Source: Pinibacter soli (lineage in GTDB: Bacteria; Bacteroidota; Bacteroidia; Chitinophagales; Chitinophagaceae). Taken from it: a DNA stretch of 64,000 bases. Each line of letters starts with the position of its first letter. The first letter of the stretch is position 1. The stretch lies in the NCBI RefSeq assembly GCF_029961145.1, contig NZ_JASBRG010000001.1, forward strand, positions 744,001 to 808,000, given 5' to 3'. Positions 34,336-44,184 of this stretch are shown one piece after another. The translations under genes were made by a program, and so were the position numbers. Below the pieces are notes generated by a model. That model ran no database searches. It was not told the origin of the DNA and was given only the letters and a program-made list of their open reading frames with translations.

Positions 34336-36033
34336 TTATAAACGGGGGCTTTGAAAGCCCAATGATATCATTCCTGTTTTTATTTCCGGGCAACTCATGA
34401 ACAGGTTCCACAACAATCCGGTTCTATAGTTTTCAATCATCACAACCTGCGGTCCCTGGTCTATTGCCAGAAAAGAATCTGCAAACCATGCATCTTCTAA
34501 ATTGAACGCATCCACAAAGCCGTAGTCCTTCCACAACTTGTCACCGAGTGTATAATAGAAAAATTTGATTGCTGCCATGGATTGATTTGGCGCATAAGGT
34601 AATGAAGAAACGGCTGCTGTTGGCGAAATCGTTCCGTTATCATTGGTTGGGCTATGTGCAAGATAGCCTTGCCTTCCGTCGTCGCTTGCCGTTAATCCCC
34701 AACACTGACTGCTGTAACCAAAATAGTTGGCAGCATTGGAGATGCAATATTGATTATTGATCAGCGTGTGATTGATAGTTTGTGTTTGATAGTTAGCATA
34801 AGCATCGGTGAGGCCGTTTGGATTGATTCCTAAAAAAGAATAGTGTGCAAAAAACAAGGGGCCGCCCCAATCAGGGCCTAACGGCAATTGATACCCCAAA
34901 AATGTTTTGCCATTTCTCATATTACCGTTTTGCGCCCAGCCATTGTCGTATACAACTTTAGGAACAGTGTGGGTGGGCGAAGAGGCTGCCAGAACATAGG
35001 TCATCAAAGCCTCGTTCCAACCGGAAACTCTCAAACCAATGTCCCAATTATAATTTGGGCTCCAATGCCAGTATAGTACATTTTCCGGACCACTGCCCAC
35101 ATCTTTTCTGAACCAGCTCCAGTCTACCGCCTTCCACAAACTATCGATGTCTTTTCTAAGCTGCGTTTCTGTGGTGGAAGATTGATTATAGTATTGTCGT
35201 GCAGTCAGCAAGCCTTGCATTAAGAAAGATGTTTCTACTAAATCGGCGCCATTATCCTTGTCGCTGAACGGTTGCACTTTGCCGGTAGCTCCGTTGAGCC
35301 AGTGTGGAAATGCCCCGTGGAAACTGTCTGCTGTTTTAAGAAACGAAACAATTTTTTGGGTTTGGGAAACGGCGTCCGTTCTAGAAACAAAACTTCTATT
35401 GGCTGCAGCAATGGTTGCCATTACGCCAAATCCCGTTCCTCCTGTTGTCACCACATCGCCGGATGTATTTCTCTCTCGTGCCATTCCACTTACCGGATGA
35501 GCAAAATCCCAGAAGTATTTAAAGGTTTGTTTTTGTACAACATCGAGTAGTGCGCTATCTGAAATGCGGGGAAACTTATCTGTGCTGTCAATAGCAGTAA
35601 GAATATTCACGTTGGCTTCTGCATCAAGCTTTGTACCTTTTTGCGAAGTAAGATTAGTGTTCACAGTAAGTTTGTACAAAGAAATATTTTGCAAAGCATT
35701 TTTCACCTTCACTTCTACAATATTGCTATCGGTTGGCGTTGGGTTATTGAATGTTAACGGAACTGTTGCACCGTTTTTATCACGAATAAAAATGTTGGTA
35801 GCGGTAGTTGTCATGTCTACCGGCGCACTGAAAACAAGCATTATAGGCGGTGTTGTTTTCACATTTTTACATTTAAATCCATTGGAGGCGTGCTGGCCGT
35901 CAACGGTTATGTTATTAAGATGAAAAACCTCCGGCACTGGTGGTTCGGGAGGCGGCGTTGAATCATTGTTTTTTGAGCAACAGAGTAAGACGTACAACAT
36001 TATCAATAAGCCGGTATAAGCTTTAGCTGACAT
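34336..36033 (-). CDS. GH144-like surface lipoprotein with N-terminal Ig-like domain
   Basis: This 565-residue lipoprotein has a signal sequence ending in LLCC (lipidation at C18 or C19), followed by SKNNDS and a Pro-rich linker. Residues about 35-145 form an Ig-like domain of the SbsA/Big_5 type (IMLVFSAPVDMTTTATNIFI). Residues about 155-565 are the GH144-type catalytic domain (QKQTFKYFWDFAHPVSGMARER, GAFPHWLNGATGK, DNGADLVETSFLMQGLL, YWHWSPNYNW). It probably cuts polysaccharide at the cell surface before SusCD import, while the shorter paralogue works inside. The substrate, beta-1,2-glucan, is inferred from the family. Confidence 0.86.
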   Translation of the reverse strand: MSAKAYTGLLIMLYVLLCCSKNNDSTPPPEPPVPEVFHLNNITVDGQHASNGFKCKNVKTTPPIMLVFSAPVDMTTTATNIFIRDKNGATVPLTFNNPTPTDSNIVEVKVKNALQNISLYKLTVNTNLTSQKGTKLDAEANVNILTAIDSTDKFPRISDSALLDVVQKQTFKYFWDFAHPVSGMARERNTSGDVVTTGGTGFGVMATIAAANRSFVSRTDAVSQTQKIVSFLKTADSFHGAFPHWLNGATGKVQPFSDKDNGADLVETSFLMQGLLTARQYYNQSSTTETQLRKDIDSLWKAVDWSWFRKDVGSGPENVLYWHWSPNYNWDIGLRVSGWNEALMTYVLAASSPTHTVPKVVYDNGWAQNGNMRNGKTFLGYQLPLGPDWGGPLFFAHYSFLGINPNGLTDAYANYQTQTINHTLINNQYCISNAANYFGYSSQCWGLTASDDGRQGYLAHSPTNDNGTISPTAAVSSLPYAPNQSMAAIKFFYYTLGDKLWKDYGFVDAFNLEDAWFADSFLAIDQGPQVVMIENYRTGLLWNLFMSCPEIKTGMISLGFQSPRL

Positions 36034-36102
36034 AATGTGAATAAGGTTTGTTCAGTAAGGTAAGATGAACCTCTTTTTAGATTACTGTTAATAAAAGCCT
36101 TC

Positions 36103-36145
36103 GACATATTGGCGTTTCTGATTTAGCAGAAACAACCAATATGTC
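36103..36145. promoter_or_regulatory. Strong hairpin in the LamG-GH144 intergenic region of the PUL
   Basis: GACATATTGG-CGTTTCTG (36103-36120) pairs with CAGAAAC-AA-CCAATATGTC (36127-36145), about 17 pairs with one small bulge and a 6-base loop. On the minus-strand transcript it separates the susC-susD-LamG segment from the enzyme genes. There is no T tract, so RNA processing or 3'-end protection is as likely as termination. The role is inference. Confidence 0.6.
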
Positions 36146-36211
36146 TTGACTCTTTTTTCTCATGTGTGTAAAATACGAGGGCAAGCTTTGCTGTTACACA
36201 AAGCAAGATCT

Positions 36212-37147
36212 TTATAAACCTAATTTTTCAAGTTTGAATAGTGCGGTTACTTCTTTTGCCGTAAGCGCTCTGTTAAAAATCCTAAATTCATCTATGGCAC
36301 CTAAGAAACTATTTGCCCATGATTGGGCTCCTGCGCCATCAGTCAGTGATGGATAGGTTTGAAAATGCCATGTTCCTACCACCATTTTCGTTGCATTCTT
36401 AAATTTGAGTGGCCCATATGCTGCATTAGGATTGATTGCCGGATCGTCGCCATGTAATGTGGGCGTTGTTGATGGCTGGTTGCCTGCAGAGTTTATAACT
36501 TGCAACTGGTTATTGGCATAAATCCTCAAGGCAGAAGTCGCTCCGTCATAAGTTACAGCAATGTGCACCCATTTACCTATCCCATTTGCAATTTTAGTAT
36601 CGGTAAACTGACCTTTCCAGGCCGCCGCATTGTCGTTGTTCATGTGTACTTTAAAAAACAGGGTGGTGTTGTCTGCTCCGTAGTTTTCCTGGTATATGTC
36701 AAGGTTGCCCCAGAAATCATCCGTTCTGTTGATAGCGAAAATTCCGCGTGCCTGATTGTTTGTAGGTCCTGCTTTTAACCACATTGAAATGGTGTAAGAT
36801 TTCAGTCCCAGAATTGCAGATCCAGGACTCCCGTATACTGCATAAGCGCCATCTTTACCTTGATAGGCTTGCCCAAATCCGGACCTTCCTGTGGCATATC
36901 CTATAGCAGTGTCTTTTGTAGATGTAATATTTGCGATGCTGTCTTTCAGCACACCTTCGAAGCTCCATTTTGCTATGATAGCATCTTTGGCAACATCGTT
37001 GGATACATTATAGTCTCCAATTGGCGGTGGTGGAGATGGTTTGAAATCATCGCCGTAATCAACTTTTGTACAAGCTGCGAGAAGTATTAATGCAAACAAC
37101 ATAGTTGCTATCGCAGTTGATGAAAATATTTTGAATATGCTTTTCAT
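36212..37147 (-). CDS. LamG-like (concanavalin A-fold) surface lipoprotein of the PUL
   Basis: This 311-residue lipoprotein has a lipobox LLAAC (Cys26) followed by TKVDYGDD. A Pro-rich spacer is followed by a LamG-type jelly-roll domain at about 50-305 (AIIAKWSFEGVLKDS, SYTISMWLKAG, KWVHIAVTYDGATSALRIYANN, GAIDEFRIFNRALTAKEV). It lies 36 bases after susD, at the position where PULs encode surface glycan-binding proteins (SusE/SusF role), so carbohydrate capture is the likely job. No catalytic residues are claimed. ATG 37147 is preferred over 37171 because the signal peptide begins there. Confidence 0.85.
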   Translation of the reverse strand: MKSIFKIFSSTAIATMLFALILLAACTKVDYGDDFKPSPPPPIGDYNVSNDVAKDAIIAKWSFEGVLKDSIANITSTKDTAIGYATGRSGFGQAYQGKDGAYAVYGSPGSAILGLKSYTISMWLKAGPTNNQARGIFAINRTDDFWGNLDIYQENYGADNTTLFFKVHMNNDNAAAWKGQFTDTKIANGIGKWVHIAVTYDGATSALRIYANNQLQVINSAGNQPSTTPTLHGDDPAINPNAAYGPLKFKNATKMVVGTWHFQTYPSLTDGAGAQSWANSFLGAIDEFRIFNRALTAKEVTALFKLEKLGL

Positions 37148-37183
37148 GGTAATTCTTTTTTTAAAATGCACGAATAAAAACTG

Positions 37184-38770
37184 TTAGTTGTATCCCTGGT
37201 TCTGTTTCAATTTTCCACCGCTCAGGTCAATCTGATTTTGAGGAATGGGGAACACTTCATTTTTATTGGCCGTAAATCCTAACGGACCAAACACCTGCAC
37301 GCCGCGTCCCTGGCGCACCACATCGAAGAATCTGTCGCATTCCATTGCAAGTTCTACACGGCGTTCTTTCCAAATGTTATTGATGGTTGCAGGAACAGAT
37401 GCAAGCCCTGCTCTGTGCCTGATGGAATCCAGTGCCACTTGTGCATCTGCAGTTTTGCCTGTTTGCACTGCGGCCTCTGCATATATCAACAAGACATCTG
37501 CAAAACGCATCAGCCTAATGTTTTTAGGTTTATCATCTTTGTCGGTTGGGCCGTTACATGCGACCGTTTCAGCTACTGGACTGTGATATGCTTTGTAATT
37601 GTATCTGTCGTTTTGAACAGAATCCTTTGTTGGAATTCTGAACCCGTCAAAAAGTACTGTTCCTGCATTTGTCCCCCCGGTTGGTTGTACGAAAATGATG
37701 GTTGCGGTTTTGCGTGTATCATTTGCCTCATACGCATTTGCCAGATCGGCGGAAGGAGTATTTAAACCGAATCCAAGATCTCCGGTATAGGTGAAAGTAG
37801 GAAACTTATTTTCCCAACCACCGCTACCTCCGGCCCTCGGCCCCTGTCCGTTGCTGTATAGTTTGCTAATGGCATCGCAGGCATTGTTCTTCGCGGCCTG
37901 CACCTCAAACATAGATTCGCTGTTATTATTTCCGCCTACTCCATGATCTGGTTTTTCTCTCCAAACCGCTGCATAGTAAGGATATGGCACAAGTGAAAAC
38001 TTACCGGAGTTCATGATATCCTTTGTAAGATCATATGCTTTTTGATAGTCTTTTTTATAGAGATAAACTTTGGCAAGATAGGCTTCCGCTGTGCCTTTGT
38101 TTACGCGACCCTCTGTTGCGCCTGGGCCTCCGCGAAGAGGAAGATGGTCAACGGCAAATTGAAGATCGGCAATGATTGCTGCGTAAACGCTGTCTACAGA
38201 TTTCTTCACAACAAACTCATCGTTGTTTTGGTCGGCAATTGTTGGAGCCCTTAATATTAAAGGAACGCCGCCAAACAATCTTACAAGGTTAAAGTAGAAA
38301 TAACCACGCAGAAATCTTGTTTCACCAATCAATCTGTTTTTTATTGTTTCATCAAAAGTAGCAGTGTTCAACACGGACAGCGCCTGATTAGTACGGGCGA
38401 TTGCAGTATAGTGCCCGTTCCACAAATTATTGAGATAGGCAACGTTTGCATCTACTGTAAAGTTGTCCATCTTGCCTGCAGTTTCCTGCTGGTCAGATGG
38501 AGAGCTTCCTTTGTCAGCGTCATCCGATGCAATGTCTACGGTAAGATTCATTTCGAGGCCCACAGTTGTACTTCCGAAACCGCCAAAGTATAACGCATTG
38601 TATGCGCCCAACACAAGGTTGGATGCTGCGTTTGGATCTTTACTAACTTCTTCTTTTGTTTGCTGACCCTGCGCAGGCACGTCCAGGAAGTTTTTGTTGC
38701 AGCCGGCGATGATGCAGGCAACACTTGCAACGGCTATTATAAAAAGGAGAAAAATATTTTTAGTCTTCAT
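37184..38770 (-). CDS. SusD/RagB family nutrient-binding outer-membrane lipoprotein
   Basis: This 528-residue protein has a lipobox IIAGC (Cys24) followed by NKNFLDVPAQGQ, the standard SusD N-terminus. The N-terminal TPR-like helical part includes ASNLVLGAYNALYFGG and RFLRGYFYFNLVRLFGGVPLI. The RagB C-terminal region ends with IRLMRFADVLLIYAEAAVQTGK and RRVELAMECDRFFDVVRQG. It binds glycan and closes as a lid over SusC. It begins 23 bases after the susC stop, so the two are co-transcribed. Confidence 0.97.
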   Translation of the reverse strand: MKTKNIFLLFIIAVASVACIIAGCNKNFLDVPAQGQQTKEEVSKDPNAASNLVLGAYNALYFGGFGSTTVGLEMNLTVDIASDDADKGSSPSDQQETAGKMDNFTVDANVAYLNNLWNGHYTAIARTNQALSVLNTATFDETIKNRLIGETRFLRGYFYFNLVRLFGGVPLILRAPTIADQNNDEFVVKKSVDSVYAAIIADLQFAVDHLPLRGGPGATEGRVNKGTAEAYLAKVYLYKKDYQKAYDLTKDIMNSGKFSLVPYPYYAAVWREKPDHGVGGNNNSESMFEVQAAKNNACDAISKLYSNGQGPRAGGSGGWENKFPTFTYTGDLGFGLNTPSADLANAYEANDTRKTATIIFVQPTGGTNAGTVLFDGFRIPTKDSVQNDRYNYKAYHSPVAETVACNGPTDKDDKPKNIRLMRFADVLLIYAEAAVQTGKTADAQVALDSIRHRAGLASVPATINNIWKERRVELAMECDRFFDVVRQGRGVQVFGPLGFTANKNEVFPIPQNQIDLSGGKLKQNQGYN

Positions 38771-38793
38771 GACAATAAGTTTTAAGTGATCAG

Positions 38794-41700
38794 TTAAAAA
38801 CCAAGATTGAGGCCAAATACCCAGGTACGTATTGTTGGATATGTGTTTACATCCACACCTGCATTTGTGATACCGAGATTCGATTGATTTGTTGCGCTCA
38901 ACGGATCGCCTTTTAATGAACTTGCCTGGGCTGTTACAGAAGAAAACTCAGGTGTAAATCCTTTATACTTTGTGAATGTTGCCAGGTTTTGTGCGGCAAC
39001 ATATACGCGAAGTTTTGTGATTTTTGCTTGTTCCAATGACTTTGCAGGCAAAGTGTATCCTATTGTAAGGTTATTGATTCTAAAGAAGCTGCCATTCTCA
39101 ACAAAGTAAGTAGAGGCAGGCATTTGAGTGATTGATGCACGTGGTTCAGCGTTTGTTTTATTGGTAACGGTCCATCTGTTTGTTACAACATCTGATTCCA
39201 TATTTTCCAACTGGTTCGCATTATCTCTTAATGCTTTTTTAGCATTGTAGATCTTTCCTCCGGAAGTTCCGTAAGTTCCTATGCTTAGATCAAAGCTTTT
39301 ATATGTTACTCCACCATTGATACCATAAATTATCTTAGGTTGATAGGAACCTACCAGCACTCTGTCAGCTGCAGAAATGGTACCGTCGCCGTTAGTGTCC
39401 TGGTATTTAAAATCACCGGGCACTGCATTGGGTTGAATTACTTTACCATCCTTGTTTTTGTATCCGTCAATTTCTGCCTGGCTCTGGAACACACCCATTA
39501 CCTGCAACACATTGTAACTGGCAATTGGCTGGCCGCTTGGTGACAGTGTCACAAATCCCTGGCCGGCTATATCTCCATCTGACAATGCCTGACCACCTGA
39601 AAGACCGGCCACTTCGTTGTGGTTAAATGCAACGTTGGCGTTTATGTTATAGCTCCATTCTTTACCGGCTTTGTCGGCCCAGTTCAAGCCAAGTTCTATA
39701 CCCTTATTTAGTATCGAAGCGGCGTTGGTAAGAATCTTGTTGTCTTGATCACCCAGCGCGCCGTTTGGAACTATGTTGATCAACGCGTCGTTAACTTTTT
39801 TGTGGTATAGATCGATAGTACCTGTTAAGCGTTTATCAAGTACGGAGAAGTCTACGCCCAAATCAATTTCTTCTGTTTCTTCCCATTTTAAATTTGGGTC
39901 GACGACGTTGGTGAATGCTATGCCATTACCAAGGTACCCATACTGAAGATTAGATGTAGCGAGGTCAAGGAAGGCAGCAGATGGAATATTATCATTACCT
40001 ACTTTACCCCAGCTCGCTCTCAACTTTAAGTAATCAAATGTTTTTTGATCCTTCATGAAGTCTTCTGAAGAAATATTCCAACCCACACCTACTGAAGGAA
40101 AATATCCCCATCTGTTGTAGGAAGGGAAACGGGAACTACCATCTGCACGCAATGTAGCCGTAATGAGATATTTGTCTTTGTAATCGTAATTCAATCTTCC
40201 GATATATGAGTTGCGTGACCATTTATCTCCCGAACCATTGTTCTTTTGTGTGCTGTCCAAACCTGTATTAAGATACCACTGACTTTGTTGTGCAGGCACG
40301 CCCTGTCTGTAACCATACAAGCGATTGAAGTTGAATTTTTCAGCTGTTGTACCTACCATCAGTCTAAAGTTGTGATCACCAAACTTTTTGGCTGCGGTTA
40401 GGGTATTGTCCCATATCCATCTGTTGGCATCGTTCTTTGTCATGGCGAGTGTGCTCACTGCCTGTTCCTGATTACCTCCTGTTTGGATGAAGATGGTACT
40501 GTCGGCATTGTATTGATATTTGTATTGTGTATTCTTATAGAAGTCAAGATCCACTCCAAGGTTTGAATTAAATGTCAACCACTTTGTGATCTTGTATTCC
40601 AGTGTAGCAGCACCCTGGAAGCGGCTGTCATTTCCCCGGTTATAATTTTTGTCTATATCAAGCACAGGGTTACCCACGTTTTGGAAAGCAGATGTATTAC
40701 CGTACTTTCCATTTACCATTGGCGGGATAAGCGGTGTAGCTCTGTAAGCGTTACCAGAAGCAGAGCTAAGATCAACGTCGTCCAGCACACCATTGCTGAA
40801 AGAAATAAGTGTTGTTAATCTTAATTTATTGCTGATCTTGTATTCATTATTTGAACGCAGTGTAAATCTCTTGAAGTTGTTATTTTTTACAATGCCGTTG
40901 TCAATTAAATAACCTGCACTTAAGAAATAGTTAATCTTATCGCTACCTCCGGAGATGGATAAGTTATTATTTTGTTGCAGTGCCTGGCGCAAGATAGCAT
41001 CGTACCAGTCTGTGTTGTAGCCATTTTTCAATAATGTGGTATCAACAAGATCATCTGTACTTCCATAATATCTGCTGGCTTCATTAATGTAACCTGTGTA
41101 CTGTTTTGAACCAGCCATGTTTACCAGGTGTGCGGCTTCTTTTACACCTACAGTACCATCGTAGCTGATCTGCATTTTTCCTGAGCGGCCTTTTTTAGTT
41201 GTAATGATGATCACACCGTTTGCGGCACGCACACCATATATAGCGGTTGAAGATGCGTCTTTCAAAACATCCATCGTAACGATGTCTGCGTTGTTGATAT
41301 TAGTAATATCATCTGTAATAACACCATCAACAACATACAACGGATTGGCTCCCGCCAACATAGAACCCGTACCTCTTATACGCACTGCGGGATTTGAATT
41401 TGGCGCACCAGAACTAATGATCTGCACGCCGGCTGCTTTACCTTGCAATGCCTGTGTTGCGGTTAACACCGGCTGACTTGCAAGATCAGCTCCTTTGATG
41501 CTGGCAACAGCACCGGTGAGGTCTCTTCTTCTTGCTGTACCATATCCAACTACTACCACCTGGTCAAGTTCGCGGTTAGATGGTTGCAGGACCACATTCA
41601 AAACTACTTTGCCCGCTACAGGTACTTCCAATGTTTCAAAACCAACAGAGCTGAACACGAGTACATCTGTTTCCAATACATTGTTAAGTGAAAAATTTCC

Positions 41701-42207
41701 GTTTACATCCGTGGCCGTTCCGGTTGCTTTGCCTTTTACCTGGACAGAAACGCCGAGCAAAGGCGAACCTCCCTGTGAAGAGGTTACCGTTCCCGTTACT
41801 CTTATGTTAGGCGCTGGAACATCTGCAGCCACTTCTGCGCCGGAGCCTTCTTTAAGTACGATAAGATTGTTGTCGAGTATTTTGTAATCAATATGTGTAT
41901 TGGCAAATATTTTGTGCAACACTGATTTGACGTCTTCGTTTGCGGCTACAATACTTACAGCCGGCGTATTTGCAACGACAGTTTCATTGTAGAGAAATCT
42001 GAAACTGCTCTTTTTTTCAATTGTGCTAAGCACTTTTTTTAAGGAAACTGACTGCAGGTCGAGCGATACTTTTTCCTGCGAAAAGCCTCCTGCGGAAACG
42101 TGCAGGCAGGCAAATATCATTATTGCAATCGTTAATTTCATAACACGGGTAATCTTGGAATAGGCGCATTTTTCCCAAAAAACGTTTGGGTGTTGTTTTT
42201 TTTTCAT
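38794..42207 (-). CDS. SusC/RagA TonB-dependent transporter with STN signalling domain
   Basis: This 1137-residue outer-membrane transporter has, after the signal sequence, an STN domain (about 48-115, VSLDLQSVSLKKVLSTIEKK). A carboxypeptidase-regulatory-like domain follows (about 133-215, VTGTVTSSQGGSPLLGVSV). Next come a TonB-box/SusC motif (QVVVVGYGTARRRDLTGAV), the plug (KGVQIISSGAPNSNPAVRIRG type) and a 22-strand barrel. The STN domain marks it as a signalling transporter that contacts a FecR anti-sigma factor, and such a gene lies directly upstream. It imports oligosaccharides with SusD. Confidence 0.97.
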   Translation of the reverse strand: MKKKQHPNVFWEKCAYSKITRVMKLTIAIMIFACLHVSAGGFSQEKVSLDLQSVSLKKVLSTIEKKSSFRFLYNETVVANTPAVSIVAANEDVKSVLHKIFANTHIDYKILDNNLIVLKEGSGAEVAADVPAPNIRVTGTVTSSQGGSPLLGVSVQVKGKATGTATDVNGNFSLNNVLETDVLVFSSVGFETLEVPVAGKVVLNVVLQPSNRELDQVVVVGYGTARRRDLTGAVASIKGADLASQPVLTATQALQGKAAGVQIISSGAPNSNPAVRIRGTGSMLAGANPLYVVDGVITDDITNINNADIVTMDVLKDASSTAIYGVRAANGVIIITTKKGRSGKMQISYDGTVGVKEAAHLVNMAGSKQYTGYINEASRYYGSTDDLVDTTLLKNGYNTDWYDAILRQALQQNNNLSISGGSDKINYFLSAGYLIDNGIVKNNNFKRFTLRSNNEYKISNKLRLTTLISFSNGVLDDVDLSSASGNAYRATPLIPPMVNGKYGNTSAFQNVGNPVLDIDKNYNRGNDSRFQGAATLEYKITKWLTFNSNLGVDLDFYKNTQYKYQYNADSTIFIQTGGNQEQAVSTLAMTKNDANRWIWDNTLTAAKKFGDHNFRLMVGTTAEKFNFNRLYGYRQGVPAQQSQWYLNTGLDSTQKNNGSGDKWSRNSYIGRLNYDYKDKYLITATLRADGSSRFPSYNRWGYFPSVGVGWNISSEDFMKDQKTFDYLKLRASWGKVGNDNIPSAAFLDLATSNLQYGYLGNGIAFTNVVDPNLKWEETEEIDLGVDFSVLDKRLTGTIDLYHKKVNDALINIVPNGALGDQDNKILTNAASILNKGIELGLNWADKAGKEWSYNINANVAFNHNEVAGLSGGQALSDGDIAGQGFVTLSPSGQPIASYNVLQVMGVFQSQAEIDGYKNKDGKVIQPNAVPGDFKYQDTNGDGTISAADRVLVGSYQPKIIYGINGGVTYKSFDLSIGTYGTSGGKIYNAKKALRDNANQLENMESDVVTNRWTVTNKTNAEPRASITQMPASTYFVENGSFFRINNLTIGYTLPAKSLEQAKITKLRVYVAAQNLATFTKYKGFTPEFSSVTAQASSLKGDPLSATNQSNLGITNAGVDVNTYPTIRTWVFGLNLGF

Positions 42208-42376
42208 TACTTTCCATTTGAAAGGTTAAGTCAATAGCAATCCGCATCAACGAGGTTTGCTTTTTCGTCGCTGAAAATGTCTGAGCCTTTTGGCGGGGAA
42301 TGCTGCAACATTTCCCGTTTTTTATGCTTAGTGTTCTAAGAAGAATTTTGGAGGGTTTTCATATAGCATGTTTAAT

Positions 42377-43474
42377 TTATGGCGTTATAACAATCGAGCT
42401 GTTATCATTTATGGTATAATGAAATACAGTAGTGATCTTCATGGCATCCAAAGCCTGGGTAATAGTTTCATGCGTAAACGTACCGGAGAAACGCATTTTT
42501 TTTAAGGGTTCATTCTTAAGCTCTATCGAAATCCCATACCACCTTTGCATTTGCCTTACTATCTCCTCAAAATCTGTGTCGCTGAATACCAGTTTGTTGT
42601 CAACCCATGAAGTTTCCACAATGGTACTGTCATCATCCAAACGTGTGACATTTTCTACGGCTACAAGGGGAGTTGCTTTATTAGAGTTATTGTGTTTGTG
42701 GAGAGTGTCCTGATTATTTACAATTAATTTTTCATTAGGTTGTAAAATAATTTTTTCAGACGGTCTGTTGCGAATTGAAATTTCAACCTTCCCTTTTATG
42801 AGGCTGGTTTCTGTTGTTTGTTCTCCCGGATAGGATTTCACATTAAAAGATGTGCCAAGCACCCTGATATCTATTCTTTCTGTATGAATAATAAAGGGTT
42901 TGTCGGCACTTTTCACTACATCAAAGAAAGCTTCGCCGGAAAGATCTACCTCTCTTAGCTCAACATCATACTCTTTATTATAAGTGAGTTTGCTACCGGC
43001 ATTTAACCACACAGTGGTACCTTCCGGTAAAACCAGCTTTGACTTTGATCCTATTTTGGTAGACACCTCGCTAAGGTTAGACGCTGCTAATGAACCAAGA
43101 TTTTTATCTGAATTGTGTTTGCGTGGCTTGAATATCAACCCAACAGCAATGATCACTGTAGCTGCGACAGAAATTGGAAGCCATAGTTTTCTTGTGAAAA
43201 TGCGTTTCGGAGATTCAGCTTCTTCAGGCTCTTCTCCCGTAAAGTTGTCCAATTCAATACCCGCTGCATTCATTTTCTGCAAATGATATTCAAATGCCAG
43301 GTCACTGTTGTAAGCCTCTTTCGGTTGCAGGTTCCATAAGTCCTGCATGTTTTGCATGGCATATTGCCACTCGGGATTGTTGCGCATGAGCAACTCCAAT
43401 TCATTCAACTCATCCGATGTTGCTTCATCGGATAACTTCTTCGCTATAAGTTCCCAAAATCTTTCTTGTGACAT
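42377..43474 (-). CDS. FecR-family anti-sigma factor (DUF4974 C-terminus)
   Basis: This 365-residue protein spans the inner membrane once (LWLPISVAATVIIAVGLIF, about 92-110). The cytoplasmic N-terminus (FWELIAKKLSDEATSDELNE) is the anti-sigma part. The periplasmic side has the FecR domain (VLPEGTTVWLNAGSKLTYN through VLGTSFNVKSYP) and the DUF4974 domain (FSDTDFEEIVRQMQRWYG), which is STN-like and contacts the transporter. It should hold the ECF sigma factor until SusC reports substrate. The order sigma-FecR-SusC-SusD is classic. Confidence 0.95.
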   Translation of the reverse strand: MSQERFWELIAKKLSDEATSDELNELELLMRNNPEWQYAMQNMQDLWNLQPKEAYNSDLAFEYHLQKMNAAGIELDNFTGEEPEEAESPKRIFTRKLWLPISVAATVIIAVGLIFKPRKHNSDKNLGSLAASNLSEVSTKIGSKSKLVLPEGTTVWLNAGSKLTYNKEYDVELREVDLSGEAFFDVVKSADKPFIIHTERIDIRVLGTSFNVKSYPGEQTTETSLIKGKVEISIRNRPSEKIILQPNEKLIVNNQDTLHKHNNSNKATPLVAVENVTRLDDDSTIVETSWVDNKLVFSDTDFEEIVRQMQRWYGISIELKNEPLKKMRFSGTFTHETITQALDAMKITTVFHYTINDNSSIVITP

Positions 43475-43567
43475 GAATGGTGGTGCCTTTTGTACTAGGA
43501 CAGAAGGTTCGATGTTTTACCCCTAAAAGATCTCAAAGTTTTTTTGCTTAACGCGAAACACCCACGC

Positions 43568-44161
43568 TTACTTTCCCAAGTAAGATGATACTGAAGCATT
43601 AATATCAAAATGAATACTTTGTGCCACTCTGCGAAGTGCGATGGACATTTGCGCCTCAACTGTCTTTAAGGAGATACCCAGCAGCTCAGCCACTTCTTTG
43701 TAACGAAGTCCATCTTCTTTTACCAGTTTAAAAATCTGGCGGCATTTGGGTGGTAAGTGAAGGATGGCCATTTGCACCCGGCGCATCATTTCTGCAGTGA
43801 TCATTAATTGTTCCGGATCAAAATAAATGCTTTTCATTTCCACCAAAATTTCATCGGAAAAGAAAACGTTTTCTTTTGATTTTTGAGAGAGATAATTGAG
43901 TGACTGATTTTTGACGCTTATATATAAGTATAGAACGATGTTGTCAATATTTAACAATGAGGTTCTTTTGTTCCAAATCTTAATAAAAACATCTGAAGTG
44001 ATTTCTTCGGCAATTTCGTGTGACTTAATAACTGAGTAGGCAAACTGACGGAGACGGCTTTGAAACATGCAGAAAAACTGCTTGTATGCCTGCTGATCGT
44101 TATGAACGGCAATTCTTTCTACCAACTCTCGTATGTGCAGCCTGTCGTTGTTCATAAGCAT
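43568..44161 (-). CDS. ECF sigma-70 family factor of the PUL
   Basis: This 197-residue protein has region 2 (QSRLRQFAYSVIKSHEIAEEITSDVFIKIW, about 29-60) and region 4 with its helix-turn-helix (HLPPKCRQIFKLVKEDGLRYKEVAELLGISLKTVEAQ, about 135-172). It probably drives transcription of the downstream SusC/D and enzyme genes when released from FecR. ATG 44161 or ATG 44155 can start it. A TAGTTTTG sequence (minus strand, 44171-44164), matching the -7 consensus, lies only 3 bases before the first ATG, which would favour the second or a leaderless message. Confidence 0.94.
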   Translation of the reverse strand: MLMNNDRLHIRELVERIAVHNDQQAYKQFFCMFQSRLRQFAYSVIKSHEIAEEITSDVFIKIWNKRTSLLNIDNIVLYLYISVKNQSLNYLSQKSKENVFFSDEILVEMKSIYFDPEQLMITAEMMRRVQMAILHLPPKCRQIFKLVKEDGLRYKEVAELLGISLKTVEAQMSIALRRVAQSIHFDINASVSSYLGK

Positions 44162-44184
44162 TACAAAACTATGAAGTTTATATG

